Below, piece by piece: positions 33,952 to 42,865 of a stretch of DNA of 64,000 nucleotides. The translations under genes were made by a program, and so were the position numbers. The stretch's first letter is position 1, and each line of letters begins with the position of its first letter. Source of the DNA: Robinsoniella peoriensis. Its GTDB lineage: Bacteria; Bacillota; Clostridia; Lachnospirales; Lachnospiraceae. Where the stretch lies: the NCBI RefSeq assembly GCF_042680125.1, contig NZ_JBHTNY010000017.1. One strand, given 5' to 3'. Under the pieces are notes generated by a model. It was not told where the DNA came from, made no database searches, and saw only the letters and a program-made list of their open reading frames with translations.

Positions 33952-36900
33952 ATGAAATATTATATAACTATTTTTATTTTCCTTATGTTTCTTCTATCTA
34001 TGGAAACCGCTGCAAAATCCCCTGATACCATTAGCGAGAATACCGAATCTGCAGCCGGTCAAACAGATAATCAGGCGACGGCCCCTGATTCTGACCAGCC
34101 GGATATTCAGGACATGGTGTCTACTGCTGATGAACTGGATAGCTGGCTTCGTTCTCATCAGGAGACCGGGGGCTGCGTAACTCTGGCTGATAATATTTCC
34201 CTGCCCTCAACGGATACCTACTATACCCGCCAGCCTATTACCATTGAGACAGGTTCGTACGGGCTGGCAGGAGTCTCCTTTAATGGCCCTTTTACCTTTT
34301 GCGGTATCGGTACAGATCAACCCGTTCTAAAATCTGCCAACCGGGATTATGGCTTATCACTGTCACGAAACAATGGCAGCGGATGTACGGTAATCGCAAG
34401 AGGCACTTCAGTGAAGGGAGGAACTGCCATCTATTCCGACAGTACCGTATTACTTGATTCTTCCCTTATTACCGCTTCCGGACCTGGAGCAATTGCAGTT
34501 CACATCCAAGATGGGCAACTTAACTGCGAAGCGGGCAGTATAATAGCAGAAGGAGAAAATTCCAGGGCAATCTTCTGGGAAAATAATACAAATAGTAATG
34601 ATAATATGCTGCAGACAGCGCAAAACCGGATTGATTTCAGCCGAATTCACGCCTCAGGATTGGGTGCTTTATCCATAGATTCTCCCGCCTCTTTATCTTG
34701 GATCTTAACAGAAAATGATATTATTCCTGAATTTTTCCATCAAAATAGTAACCTTTCTATGATTAAGGCTGATCAGTGGAATAAAAAAACAATCCTTAAA
34801 TCAGCTGTTAGCCATTATCTGCATACAGGTTTGTATAATGTTTGGTTTGTATCCAACGACCCGAGAATTCCTACCAATCCGATATATTTTTCGGTACCCG
34901 TTGTATGGGATCCCCCCACTACAGCAGATGCCAATGGAAACTATACAATAAGCGGTCATCTCGGAAGTTACTCTAATGGAATGGTGTTAGTCGAAAACGA
35001 AGAAGTGCTTCTTACTGTCCGTTCGGATAATCAGCCCGATCTGACCGCTGCCATCCCCAGTGTAAATCAAAAAGATGCCAGTATTATGTTCCGGTGTTCC
35101 GGTTATTCTTCAGATTTTGATTTATGGGGCTCCGATAATCAGGGTCAATCCTGGAAAAAGTACTCCTTTGAACCGGTAACTATTGCATCTGAGTATATAC
35201 AAATCGGCGGTGATTCTGATAAAGAAACAAATATTCAGCTTGGAAAAGAATATATTTTTTTTCTGGAAAACAAACCGGACAGCAGTTCGCCCGGTCTGCG
35301 CTCCGATCTATTCTATTTAACGGTTTACGCTGACGGAAACTATAACTGGAGTACCGGAGCAAATGCTTCTGTCATAGAAAATCCGGAAGAACCGTTTTAT
35401 ACAGCGTCTACTATAAGCGAACTGACTAACTGGATTAATTCACATAATGAGGTTAATGCAGCGGTACATGTGCAAAACAACTTAATTATATCCGACATTC
35501 AACGTCTTGATTCTAATTCACGTTTTTTTGAAATTGGCACTACTTCCATAGATATGGGTCCTTATTCGATTATAGTTGAAGAAGGCGGAGTGCTGTTTTT
35601 AAATGTAAATGAATTATATGGTGAAGGTGTCAATCAGCCTTTGATCAAGGTAAAGAATAAAGGAAAGCTGATTCTTATGCAGTCTTTCAGCGGACAGGAT
35701 CCATATCTGCGTGACTATTACACCATACGATCTGAAGGCGATGGAATTAATGGAGGTACCACCATTTCTTTGGATCCAGGGAGTACACTTTCTGCAGAAT
35801 ATGTGAAAATAATAGCGGAAGGCAATCAGGCAAAAGCAATTGAGAGTCTTGATCCAGATGGTTTTTCCCTGCCTGCAGCTATGTATCTGTCCGTTTCCGG
35901 CACAGATAGTACTGCACTTTCCTGTGTTGGAACAGCTGATGTTTTTTACAGTACAATTATTGCACAGGGGCTGAATGCCAAAGCCGTTGAAGCATTACAG
36001 GTAAACGCAGATTCTTCTTATTTGGATCCGTTTGAATCTGACTTTATAACAACATATAGTAAATTTGTTGATTTTAATATAGATATTGATCAACTCAATG
36101 TCTTACCTTTATATACAAATAGAATTGATGCCTGGATTACCGCACCTGACTATATTTATATTACCGTTGCAAAAGCAGGAGATATGAACAACCTGAAAGC
36201 TATCCCCATTATGTGCAAATATGATTTCAGTGAAATCAATACGCTCAAAGCAGGAAAATATCCCCTGTCTGTGCACCTGGAAACTATAGGTGGTATGCAT
36301 GTACAGAACCTCCCTGAAAATAAGATACTGACTGTAGGTGTACAGGATAAATCCGTACCCGATATCAGTTTAATCAAAATATTTGCTCCCATATCATCAA
36401 CGCTTGATGAGGAACCTAAACATACTGTTCGTATCGATACGCTTCATCACTACACATCAAAAAACAGTAAGATCTGGTATTCCACTGACAATGGATTATC
36501 CTGGAAGAATGCTGCTGAAGATTTCAACGTATTTTATGATAATTCCAGCATTTATATTGGCGGTCTGATATCCGAGGTTAATTACCTGCTCAAGATGGAG
36601 GCTGACAATTCTTCCAATAGCATATCTGAGGAACAAACACCAGATGGATGGTCTGCAATTCAAAAGCTTTTTATAGAAAAAGACAATAATATTACAGTTG
36701 TGAATTGGAACGGAAGCCGTGGGGATGGTGACAGGACCGATCAGGAATTACCACCTGGCAACATTGAAACTGAAAATCAGAATATGCAGGATGAAACAGC
36801 AGAAGCAAAGCCAATACAAGCGGTGACCGATACGGAGACTATTATTTCAGGTACTATGCTAAACCAGCTTATGAAAACAAGCCATAATACGGTGCTATTT

Positions 36901-37356
36901 GAAAAAAACGGAACCTCTCTATATATTCCAAACGATTTTCTGGAAGGTCTTAATTTATCAGAAAATGATATGCTGGCTGTTACCATAAAATCCATAAGCA
37001 AAAATTCGTTTTATTTTGCAATTTCAATAAATGGAAAACCTGTGAATAAACTTACAGAAATTTCGGTACAGTTTCCTACAAGCCTTTCTATATCGGCAAA
37101 CAACAAATACTGCTACGATCAGAACGGTTCTTTCATATCTGAGGCAAAATCCGATTCAGATCTGGGTATTGTAAGCTTTACAATTTCCGATACCGGAACC
37201 TTTTATATACAGGAATCTCCCGGGAGTTCATCCAACAGGCATGTTGCCAATGAATCTAAGCTGCAATCTTATATTACAGATCAAGGTGTAAATTCGTTTG
37301 TGTTTCTCATTTTCTTTTTCTTGTCTTACATTATAAAAATAAAGAAACATCATTAA
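33952..37356 (+). CDS. Large membrane-anchored surface protein with two beta-helix-like modules
   Basis: 1134-residue exported protein. A signal peptide (MKYYITIFIFLMFLLSMETAAKS) leads to an acidic linker. Two related modules follow, each starting with a helix (ELDSWLRSHQETGGCVTLADN near residue 62; ELTNWINSHNEVNAAVHVQNN near 490) and going on into short Gly/Ser-rich beta-strand repeats (GVSFNGPF, GTSVKGGTAIYSDSTVLLDS; GINGGTTISLDPGSTLSAEYV). Each is followed by a sandwich-like segment with a WYSTDNGLSWKN / WGSDNQGQSWKKY motif. A C-terminal hydrophobic helix (FVFLIFFFLSYIIKIKKHH) anchors it; there is no LPxTG. The start ATG at 33952 has AAAAGGAG upstream. Ligand unknown; its place between regulator and kinase suggests sensing. 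Confidence 0.78.
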   Translation: MKYYITIFIFLMFLLSMETAAKSPDTISENTESAAGQTDNQATAPDSDQPDIQDMVSTADELDSWLRSHQETGGCVTLADNISLPSTDTYYTRQPITIETGSYGLAGVSFNGPFTFCGIGTDQPVLKSANRDYGLSLSRNNGSGCTVIARGTSVKGGTAIYSDSTVLLDSSLITASGPGAIAVHIQDGQLNCEAGSIIAEGENSRAIFWENNTNSNDNMLQTAQNRIDFSRIHASGLGALSIDSPASLSWILTENDIIPEFFHQNSNLSMIKADQWNKKTILKSAVSHYLHTGLYNVWFVSNDPRIPTNPIYFSVPVVWDPPTTADANGNYTISGHLGSYSNGMVLVENEEVLLTVRSDNQPDLTAAIPSVNQKDASIMFRCSGYSSDFDLWGSDNQGQSWKKYSFEPVTIASEYIQIGGDSDKETNIQLGKEYIFFLENKPDSSSPGLRSDLFYLTVYADGNYNWSTGANASVIENPEEPFYTASTISELTNWINSHNEVNAAVHVQNNLIISDIQRLDSNSRFFEIGTTSIDMGPYSIIVEEGGVLFLNVNELYGEGVNQPLIKVKNKGKLILMQSFSGQDPYLRDYYTIRSEGDGINGGTTISLDPGSTLSAEYVKIIAEGNQAKAIESLDPDGFSLPAAMYLSVSGTDSTALSCVGTADVFYSTIIAQGLNAKAVEALQVNADSSYLDPFESDFITTYSKFVDFNIDIDQLNVLPLYTNRIDAWITAPDYIYITVAKAGDMNNLKAIPIMCKYDFSEINTLKAGKYPLSVHLETIGGMHVQNLPENKILTVGVQDKSVPDISLIKIFAPISSTLDEEPKHTVRIDTLHHYTSKNSKIWYSTDNGLSWKNAAEDFNVFYDNSSIYIGGLISEVNYLLKMEADNSSNSISEEQTPDGWSAIQKLFIEKDNNITVVNWNGSRGDGDRTDQELPPGNIETENQNMQDETAEAKPIQAVTDTETIISGTMLNQLMKTSHNTVLFEKNGTSLYIPNDFLEGLNLSENDMLAVTIKSISKNSFYFAISINGKPVNKLTEISVQFPTSLSISANNKYCYDQNGSFISEAKSDSDLGIVSFTISDTGTFYIQESPGSSSNRHVANESKLQSYITDQGVNSFVFLIFFFLSYIIKIKKHH

Positions 37357-37409
37357 AACATTACGGTTAACCAGCATTTTCTTTTACAGAGATCTCCGGA
37401 GGATTCAAA

Positions 37410-39374
37410 ATGCAGACTAGACTAATTACATCTTTAATAAATAAGTCCTATAGAAAACAACTAAAATTGATCGTTATAATACTTGTTACTGTATTATCGG
37501 CTGTATTACTTTTTCATATTTTATATTACAAAGATAATAAGTATACTAATACTGCACTCCAGCCAGTTAATGGAGTTTTGAATCTTACTGAAGATTTTTT
37601 TCCTGAGAAAGATCTTCGATTCCTTACTCATGAATGGGAATTCTATCCGGGTGTATTATTATCTCCGTCTGATTTTACAGATGGTCCTCCGGACCGTTAC
37701 CGCCAATACATATCTATCGGGCAATATGGAGGTTTTGAAACAGGCAATCCAGTCCGTTCTCCTCATGGAAGTGCCACATATCGGCTTACTATTAATCTGC
37801 CGTCGCCTCAACACGTTTATGCCCTGGAAATTCCGGAAGTTTATTCTGCATATCGTTTATATATAAATAATACCCTGATTGCCCAGATAGGAAATCCGGA
37901 TGCCGGCCTATATGCACCAGGTCTGCAAAACAAAATTTATTCTTTCAATGGTGAAGGCAGTGTACAGATTATTCTGGCTGTTACCGATTATTCATATTAC
38001 TTTAGCGGACTGGTCTATCCCCCCGCATTTGGTGATCCGTTTTCAGTCAACTTCAGGCAGGACGTACAGCTTTGTATTCGCATTGCTGTATTTCTAATTT
38101 CCATTGGCTGCCTGTTCCTTTCATTTTTTCTTGGAGTTCGGGTTCATCACAGATATGCCCTGGTATTTTCTGCACTTTGCCTGGCATTGAGCGGTTATAC
38201 CGTTTACCCACTTATCCATACCTTTTTGCTTACCGCTATCCAGCCTTGGTATACAATAGAGCGTTTCTGTTATTTTTCTATGTTTTTGTTTATTGTGTTC
38301 CTTCAGAATAAGCTCTGTAAAACAAACAGAATAGCTGCCGGAATCTCTGTAGCTGCATGCATCATGCTTTGTATTCTTTCTCTGGTATGCGGTGTCTTCA
38401 TGCCTTATTGGAATCTTACTGCATTAAAAGCATGGTCTTATCTGTTTTCCATCAATAAATGGCTAACAGCATGTTATTTAGTTGTAATCGTAATGGCCGC
38501 AATGTACCGACAACTTCTGCAGGAATGGTTTATTTTATCCGGAACTTTATTCTATGCCGTTTCTCTCCTGGCAGACCGTATCCTGCCAGCGTATGAACCT
38601 GTATATGGGGGATATTTCTCTGAATGGGGCGGTGCCGCATTGATTTTAAGCCTGGGATTTTTATTATGGTCTGAAATATTCGACTCCTATAAGTATCGGA
38701 TACTTCTTGAAGAGAAACAGCACCATATGGAGCAGCAGCTCTCTATGCAGCATGAACATTTCAATCAACTGCAGGAAAAAATCGAGGAAGTCCGGGCTGT
38801 AAAGCATGATCTGCGCCATAATCTGCGAACTTTCCGTACATTCCTGGATTCGGGTAATATACAGAGTATCAAAAATTATCTAAACCAATATGAAAAACAG
38901 CCGGCTTTGCAAACGGTACCCTTCACATACTGTAATAATTTAACAGCTGATGCCGTTATCCGGTATTATGTACAAAAAACCAGCAGTGCACAGATATCTT
39001 TTAAAGTTGCCCTTTCCCTACCGGAAGATTTTCCTTTTCCGGATTTTGAATTGTGTATCATTCTTTCAAATCTTTTAGAAAATGCTGTTGAAGCCTGCTG
39101 CCGTCAGATAGAACAAGAACAACGCTCAATCTGCCTCCAGGGAAAGTTTACGAATGAACAATTCCATTTGATTGTTTATAACTCTTATGCTGGAAAATTA
39201 TATAAGAAACATGACCATTTTCTTTCTTCCAAACGGAATGAATATGGCATTGGTATCTCATCCGTCAAAAAAATTATTAAAAATCACAATGGATTATGCT
39301 CAATCCAACTGAAAGACAGAGAATTTCAGGTATCGATTTTGATTCCAATCATCACGGAAAATTTATCTGCTTGA
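37410..39374 (+). CDS. 7TM GHKL-type sensor histidine kinase
   Basis: 654-residue kinase. One N-terminal membrane segment precedes an outer jelly-roll-like domain (about residues 50-205, with HEWEFYPGVLLSPSDF and ATYRLTINLPSPQHVYALEIPEVYSAYRLYINN), like the 7TMR-DISM group. Seven hydrophobic segments follow (about 213-425). After a coiled coil (LEEKQHHMEQQL) comes the H-box VKHDLRHNLRTFRTF, then the GHKL ATPase with N-box SNLLENAVEACCRQ and G-box YGIGISSVKKII. GHKL kinases pair with LytTR regulators, as here (gene at 33037). The start ATG has GGAGGA upstream. The sensing domain and the neighbouring surface protein point to a surface polysaccharide or envelope signal. Confidence 0.9.
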   Translation: MQTRLITSLINKSYRKQLKLIVIILVTVLSAVLLFHILYYKDNKYTNTALQPVNGVLNLTEDFFPEKDLRFLTHEWEFYPGVLLSPSDFTDGPPDRYRQYISIGQYGGFETGNPVRSPHGSATYRLTINLPSPQHVYALEIPEVYSAYRLYINNTLIAQIGNPDAGLYAPGLQNKIYSFNGEGSVQIILAVTDYSYYFSGLVYPPAFGDPFSVNFRQDVQLCIRIAVFLISIGCLFLSFFLGVRVHHRYALVFSALCLALSGYTVYPLIHTFLLTAIQPWYTIERFCYFSMFLFIVFLQNKLCKTNRIAAGISVAACIMLCILSLVCGVFMPYWNLTALKAWSYLFSINKWLTACYLVVIVMAAMYRQLLQEWFILSGTLFYAVSLLADRILPAYEPVYGGYFSEWGGAALILSLGFLLWSEIFDSYKYRILLEEKQHHMEQQLSMQHEHFNQLQEKIEEVRAVKHDLRHNLRTFRTFLDSGNIQSIKNYLNQYEKQPALQTVPFTYCNNLTADAVIRYYVQKTSSAQISFKVALSLPEDFPFPDFELCIILSNLLENAVEACCRQIEQEQRSICLQGKFTNEQFHLIVYNSYAGKLYKKHDHFLSSKRNEYGIGISSVKKIIKNHNGLCSIQLKDREFQVSILIPIITENLSA

Positions 39375-39443
39375 ACATTCGTACATTTACAAACAGCTAT
39401 TTAAAATAAAAGTCATAAACCTCATTAGCCCCGCAAAAGTGTA

Positions 39444-39481
39444 AAAAGCAGAGCGCAAATCTTACTTTTGCGCTCTGCTTC
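39444..39481 (+). terminator. Rho-independent terminator between convergent genes
   Basis: AAAGCAGAGCGCAAA and TTTGCGCTCTGCTT form a 14-bp stem with a six-to-seven-base loop between the kinase gene and the convergent gene at 39521. The A/T runs at the ends allow it to work in both directions. Confidence 0.8.
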
Positions 39482-39520
39482 CTATATCATTTTCCCATAT
39501 TCAGAATTCTTTTTAGTAAT

Positions 39521-40630
39521 CTATTCCTCCCCCGCCGATGGTATCAGATAGGAATTTTCTGCCTCCGCATACTCTGCCTCCGGCATTGATTCCAAAGTTT
39601 CCAATGCCTTTTCCGAAGCCTTCAGCGCAGATGCTTTTTCAGCCGGCTCAGAAATCTTAAGGCTGGCATCATAGATGACACCTTTAAATTTCTGATCATA
39701 TCTGGAAAAAGATAATAGTGCTCTTTCTCCGTTTATCCCGGTCACTTCAATAGTGATATCAGGATCATTATTGGAATAACCCTGACAGCCATATTCCGAA
39801 GATGCTGCTTTCCCATTCACAATATCCAGCTTTTCTGCCAGTTCTTTTGCCAGTTGCGTATACTCGCCGGGATTATCCATTAGTTTCTGGTCAAAATCCA
39901 GTGACACTTTCTTATCCAGAGTGCGTGAAAAACCTGCATTAAAGCGTTCCCCCGTTACGGCATCGATCATAAAAGAGTAGCAGGTATCTTCCGGTGAGCG
40001 GGTATCCCCCAGACGCACATCCCCGCTCCAGAATGCCCTTGGAAATGTTTCCGTACCGGCATTATATGACATATAGATGGTCGCCCCGTTCATCTTTAAT
40101 CCATAAAGCTCCCACAGCATCTTAGCCCCTGTCTCAGCTGCTACATCCTGTTTCAGATCCTTCTCAGTTGGAATGCTGTCCTTCGTCAGAGGATCAGAAA
40201 CCACTTTATAAGTTCCCTTCACATATTTATTTTCCTGCACTTCTCCATTTATCACAGCATCAGCTTCCTGGATTTCTTCTTCTGCTTCGATGGCTGCGTC
40301 TACTTTCTTTGCTCCCTTGCTTTCAGTTCCTTCTTTTGCCTCTGCCGTTCCTTCTTTTGCCTCTGCCGTTTCTTCTTTCAACAGATAGCTGGTGGAAACA
40401 GTCGCTGTTTTCCCCAATTCTGCTGCCATAACAGCATCGCTCACACTCCCAAATAAAAATGCACATACGCCAATTGCTGCAAATGCACCAGCGATAATCC
40501 TGGGAAATTCATTTTTATCACTCTTTTTATTTCTTCTGTTATTTGCTGCAGTATCTCTTCTGCTATATATCTTTTTATCTGTTCTTTTATCTGTTCTGCT
40601 GCCTGTTCTTTTACCTTTTCTATTATCCAT
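39521..40630 (-). CDS. Membrane-anchored protein of unknown function, linked to a two-component system
   Basis: 369-residue protein I cannot assign to a named family. The first 45 residues are extremely basic with TDKRTDKK-like repeats, then one membrane segment (IIAGAFAAIGVCAFLFGSVSDAVMAA). A short low-complexity spacer contains a duplicated EETAEAKEG/TAEAKEG. The outer region (about residues 130-345) has features resembling PepSY-like modules: a TAKxLWELYGLKMNGATIYMSY-like strand, YSFMIDAVTGERFNAGFS, and a second AKELAEKLDIVNGKAASSEYG. The tail is Glu/Ala-rich. It lies 99 bp downstream of an OmpR-type kinase gene on the same strand and may be a target or accessory sensor. AAGGGG precedes the start. 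Confidence 0.7.
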   Translation of the reverse strand: MDNRKGKRTGSRTDKRTDKKIYSRRDTAANNRRNKKSDKNEFPRIIAGAFAAIGVCAFLFGSVSDAVMAAELGKTATVSTSYLLKEETAEAKEGTAEAKEGTESKGAKKVDAAIEAEEEIQEADAVINGEVQENKYVKGTYKVVSDPLTKDSIPTEKDLKQDVAAETGAKMLWELYGLKMNGATIYMSYNAGTETFPRAFWSGDVRLGDTRSPEDTCYSFMIDAVTGERFNAGFSRTLDKKVSLDFDQKLMDNPGEYTQLAKELAEKLDIVNGKAASSEYGCQGYSNNDPDITIEVTGINGERALLSFSRYDQKFKGVIYDASLKISEPAEKASALKASEKALETLESMPEAEYAEAENSYLIPSAGEE

Positions 40631-40704
40631 ATTTACCCCTTTGCTTCTGGCATGCCTGCCTTTTTATTCGTATTTGTGATCACATTTCCTATCTTAGACT
40701 CCGG

Positions 40705-40735
40705 AGATTATAAACTTGTAATGAACTTGTTACAG
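40705..40735 (-). promoter_or_regulatory. Direct-repeat motif before the unknown membrane protein gene
   Basis: Reading on the minus strand, AACAAGTTCAT and TACAAGTTTAT follow one another with 11-base periodicity and run into TATAATC. This looks like a direct-repeat site for an OmpR-type regulator beside a -10 box. A related TTACAACTTGGTAAC lies upstream of the regulator gene (around 42840-42856). Regulation is inferred. Confidence 0.4.
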
Positions 40736-42124
40736 AGTTGTAAACATTACTTTTACCTCGGTCCCTTCCATAAGACCGGATGCGAATTGAAGATGTGCAT
40801 TATGAAGCTGGGAAATTTGTTCACAGATCGATAGTCCCAATCCGGCTCCGCCTTCCTTGCGGCTTCTGGACTTATCTGCCCGATAAAAAGCTTCTTTTAC
40901 GTGCTGCAGCTGTCTCTCTGTCATACCTTTTCCATAATCCCGGACGGATAAAACTTTTACATTATCTTCCTGATAAGCTTTTACCTCTATCCAAGACTTC
41001 GGATTGCTTGCTTTGATGGCATTGTCAATCAGGTTCACCAGCAGACTTTCCAGAAGTTCTGCATTTCCGGTAATACAATCCATTTGACAGCTGTAGCTAA
41101 CCGTAATCTCTTTTTCGACAGCCTTACGCAATATGGTATTGCTTACAGCATCCAGCAATGATTTCACTTCTATCTTTTCTTTTTTGATTTCATTGTTCCG
41201 CATCATCGCCAGGTCCAACAGCTGGTACGCCATGTTTTCCATTCTTTTGCTTTCAGACATGATATAACCGCAGGACATGATTCTGTCTTCTTCTGAAATT
41301 ACCGCTTTTTGTATATACTCCGCATACCCATAAATTGCTGTTAAGGGAGTGCGCAGTTCATGGGCAAAATTATCTATAAACTGTTGTTTCTGCCTTGCCG
41401 CTTCATTCAGGTCAGCTATTTGTTTTTGTATTTCCATTGCCATGTGGTTAAAGCTCTGTGCCATATATGCCAATTCATCATTGCCGGAGACCGGAAGCCG
41501 TTTTTCATACTCTCCTGCCGCAATCCCCATGGATGCCTCCGAAATCTGCTTCAGCGGGCGGAAAATCTGGTTTAGCAAAATCAGCAGGCAGAAAGCCAGA
41601 CATACGGATAAAACCGTTCCCGCCATATACAGCGTATTCTTTAACCGGTTCCAGGAAGTTATGGTCTCTTCTATATTATAGCGGTATACCAGGGCATAGT
41701 CCTCAAAAGGTGCCGGAAGCAGACCCGCCACATAAACAGACGGCTCCTCATTTCCTTTGATGGATACATAGCGCTGTCCTTCCTTATAAGAATCAGTATT
41801 TATATCCTCCAGAACTTCCTGCGCCATATTGGTATAAACCAGGTTTACCTTTTTATACACTGCAAGACCCATGCCGTTACCTTTTGCCAGATAGGAATAC
41901 GGATGCATTAAGCTCTCCATTGAGCCCTCAATCTCTACCCCTCTGCTGTCCAGAGCCTGAAAATCTTTTAATATAGAAGAAACAATCACGTAATGCTCCG
42001 CCAGGCATCGTTCTTTTATAACCCCAACCTTATCTTTAAATATGATTGCTGACATTACGGTTATTCCGGCATATAAAAAGAATAAGAACAAAATAAGCGT
42101 GGTAAAAAAGGCCCGTTTTTTCAT
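40730..42124 (-). CDS. Sensor histidine kinase, HAMP/HisKA type
   Basis: 464-residue membrane kinase. Two membrane segments (about residues 5-27 and 165-187) enclose an extracytoplasmic sensor of about 135 residues with YSYLAKGNGMGLAVYKKVNLVYTN. A HAMP linker (IFRPLKQISEASMGIAAGEY) leads to the phospho-acceptor His in NFAHELRTPLTAIYGYA, then the HATPase with LLVNLIDNAIKAS, SVRDYGKGM and GGAGLGLSICEQI. It starts at 42124, overlapping the regulator's stop by four bases (ATGA), so both are made together. Signal unknown. Confidence 0.93.
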   Translation of the reverse strand: MKKRAFFTTLILFLFFLYAGITVMSAIIFKDKVGVIKERCLAEHYVIVSSILKDFQALDSRGVEIEGSMESLMHPYSYLAKGNGMGLAVYKKVNLVYTNMAQEVLEDINTDSYKEGQRYVSIKGNEEPSVYVAGLLPAPFEDYALVYRYNIEETITSWNRLKNTLYMAGTVLSVCLAFCLLILLNQIFRPLKQISEASMGIAAGEYEKRLPVSGNDELAYMAQSFNHMAMEIQKQIADLNEAARQKQQFIDNFAHELRTPLTAIYGYAEYIQKAVISEEDRIMSCGYIMSESKRMENMAYQLLDLAMMRNNEIKKEKIEVKSLLDAVSNTILRKAVEKEITVSYSCQMDCITGNAELLESLLVNLIDNAIKASNPKSWIEVKAYQEDNVKVLSVRDYGKGMTERQLQHVKEAFYRADKSRSRKEGGAGLGLSICEQISQLHNAHLQFASGLMEGTEVKVMFTTL

Positions 42125-42774
42125 TTCGTGACCTCCAGACGATATCCCATCTTATATACTGTTTTTATATAATCCTCCAGTTCCAGTTTCTTCCGCAGTT
42201 TCTGTATATGTACATCCACCGTCCTGGTATCCCCTTCAAAATCATACCCCCAGACAAGCTCCAGAAGTTTTTCCCTGGATAGAGCAATATTTCGGTTCGT
42301 AACCAACGTTTCCAGCAGGTCATACTCCTTTGGCGTACAATCCATAAGCAGGTCATTTAAAAATACCTGATGGCTTTCAAAATCTATTCTGACTTTACCA
42401 ACCGAAAACCCGGTATTCTGTTTTAATGTCCTGCGCAAAACCGCCTCCACCCGCGCCAGAAGCTCCAGCATTTGAAACGGTTTGGTAATATAGTCATCCG
42501 CCCCCATTTTTAAACCTTTCACCCGATCCGATAAACCGGATCTGGCAGTGAGAAATATAGTAGGTGTTCCCTTTGATTCCCGGTATACTTCATATCCGTC
42601 CAGCCCGGGCAGCATAATATCCAGGATTAACAGATCAAAATGATTCTGCCCAAGCTCCCGGACTGCTTCCTCTCCATCAAATGCCGTCACACACGTGTGC
42701 CCCACAAGCTGCAGATTTCTGCGTACTAATTCATTTATCGCTAACTCATCTTCGACAATTAGTATTGCTGCCAT
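42121..42774 (-). CDS. OmpR/PhoB-family response regulator
   Basis: 217-residue regulator: receiver with acidic pocket ILIVEDE, phospho-acceptor Asp52 in LLILDIMLPGLDGYEV, the conserved Thr/Ala in IFLTARS and Lys in ITKPFQ. A winged-helix DNA-binding domain follows from about residue 125 (LMDCTPKEYDLLETLVTN, LVWGYDFEGDTRTVDVHIQKLRKKLE). It is the first gene of a three-gene run with its kinase and the unknown membrane protein. GGGGGA precedes the ATG at 42774. A TTACAACTTGGTAAC element upstream may be its own binding site. Confidence 0.94.
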   Translation of the reverse strand: MAAILIVEDELAINELVRRNLQLVGHTCVTAFDGEEAVRELGQNHFDLLILDIMLPGLDGYEVYRESKGTPTIFLTARSGLSDRVKGLKMGADDYITKPFQMLELLARVEAVLRRTLKQNTGFSVGKVRIDFESHQVFLNDLLMDCTPKEYDLLETLVTNRNIALSREKLLELVWGYDFEGDTRTVDVHIQKLRKKLELEDYIKTVYKMGYRLEVTK

Positions 42775-42865
42775 TTTTATCCCCCTTTCATATCGCAGAT
42801 GTTCCTGCTTTTAATGGAAATATAACATGGGGATGTTACCAAGTTGTAAACTTTCTTTCGGCGGC

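Noticed and set aside
40545..40620. Repeated TTTTATCTGTTC-like units, looked at as a possible repeat array
   Set aside because: They encode the TDKRTDKK-like basic repeats of the protein at 39521-40630; no spacers, so not CRISPR.
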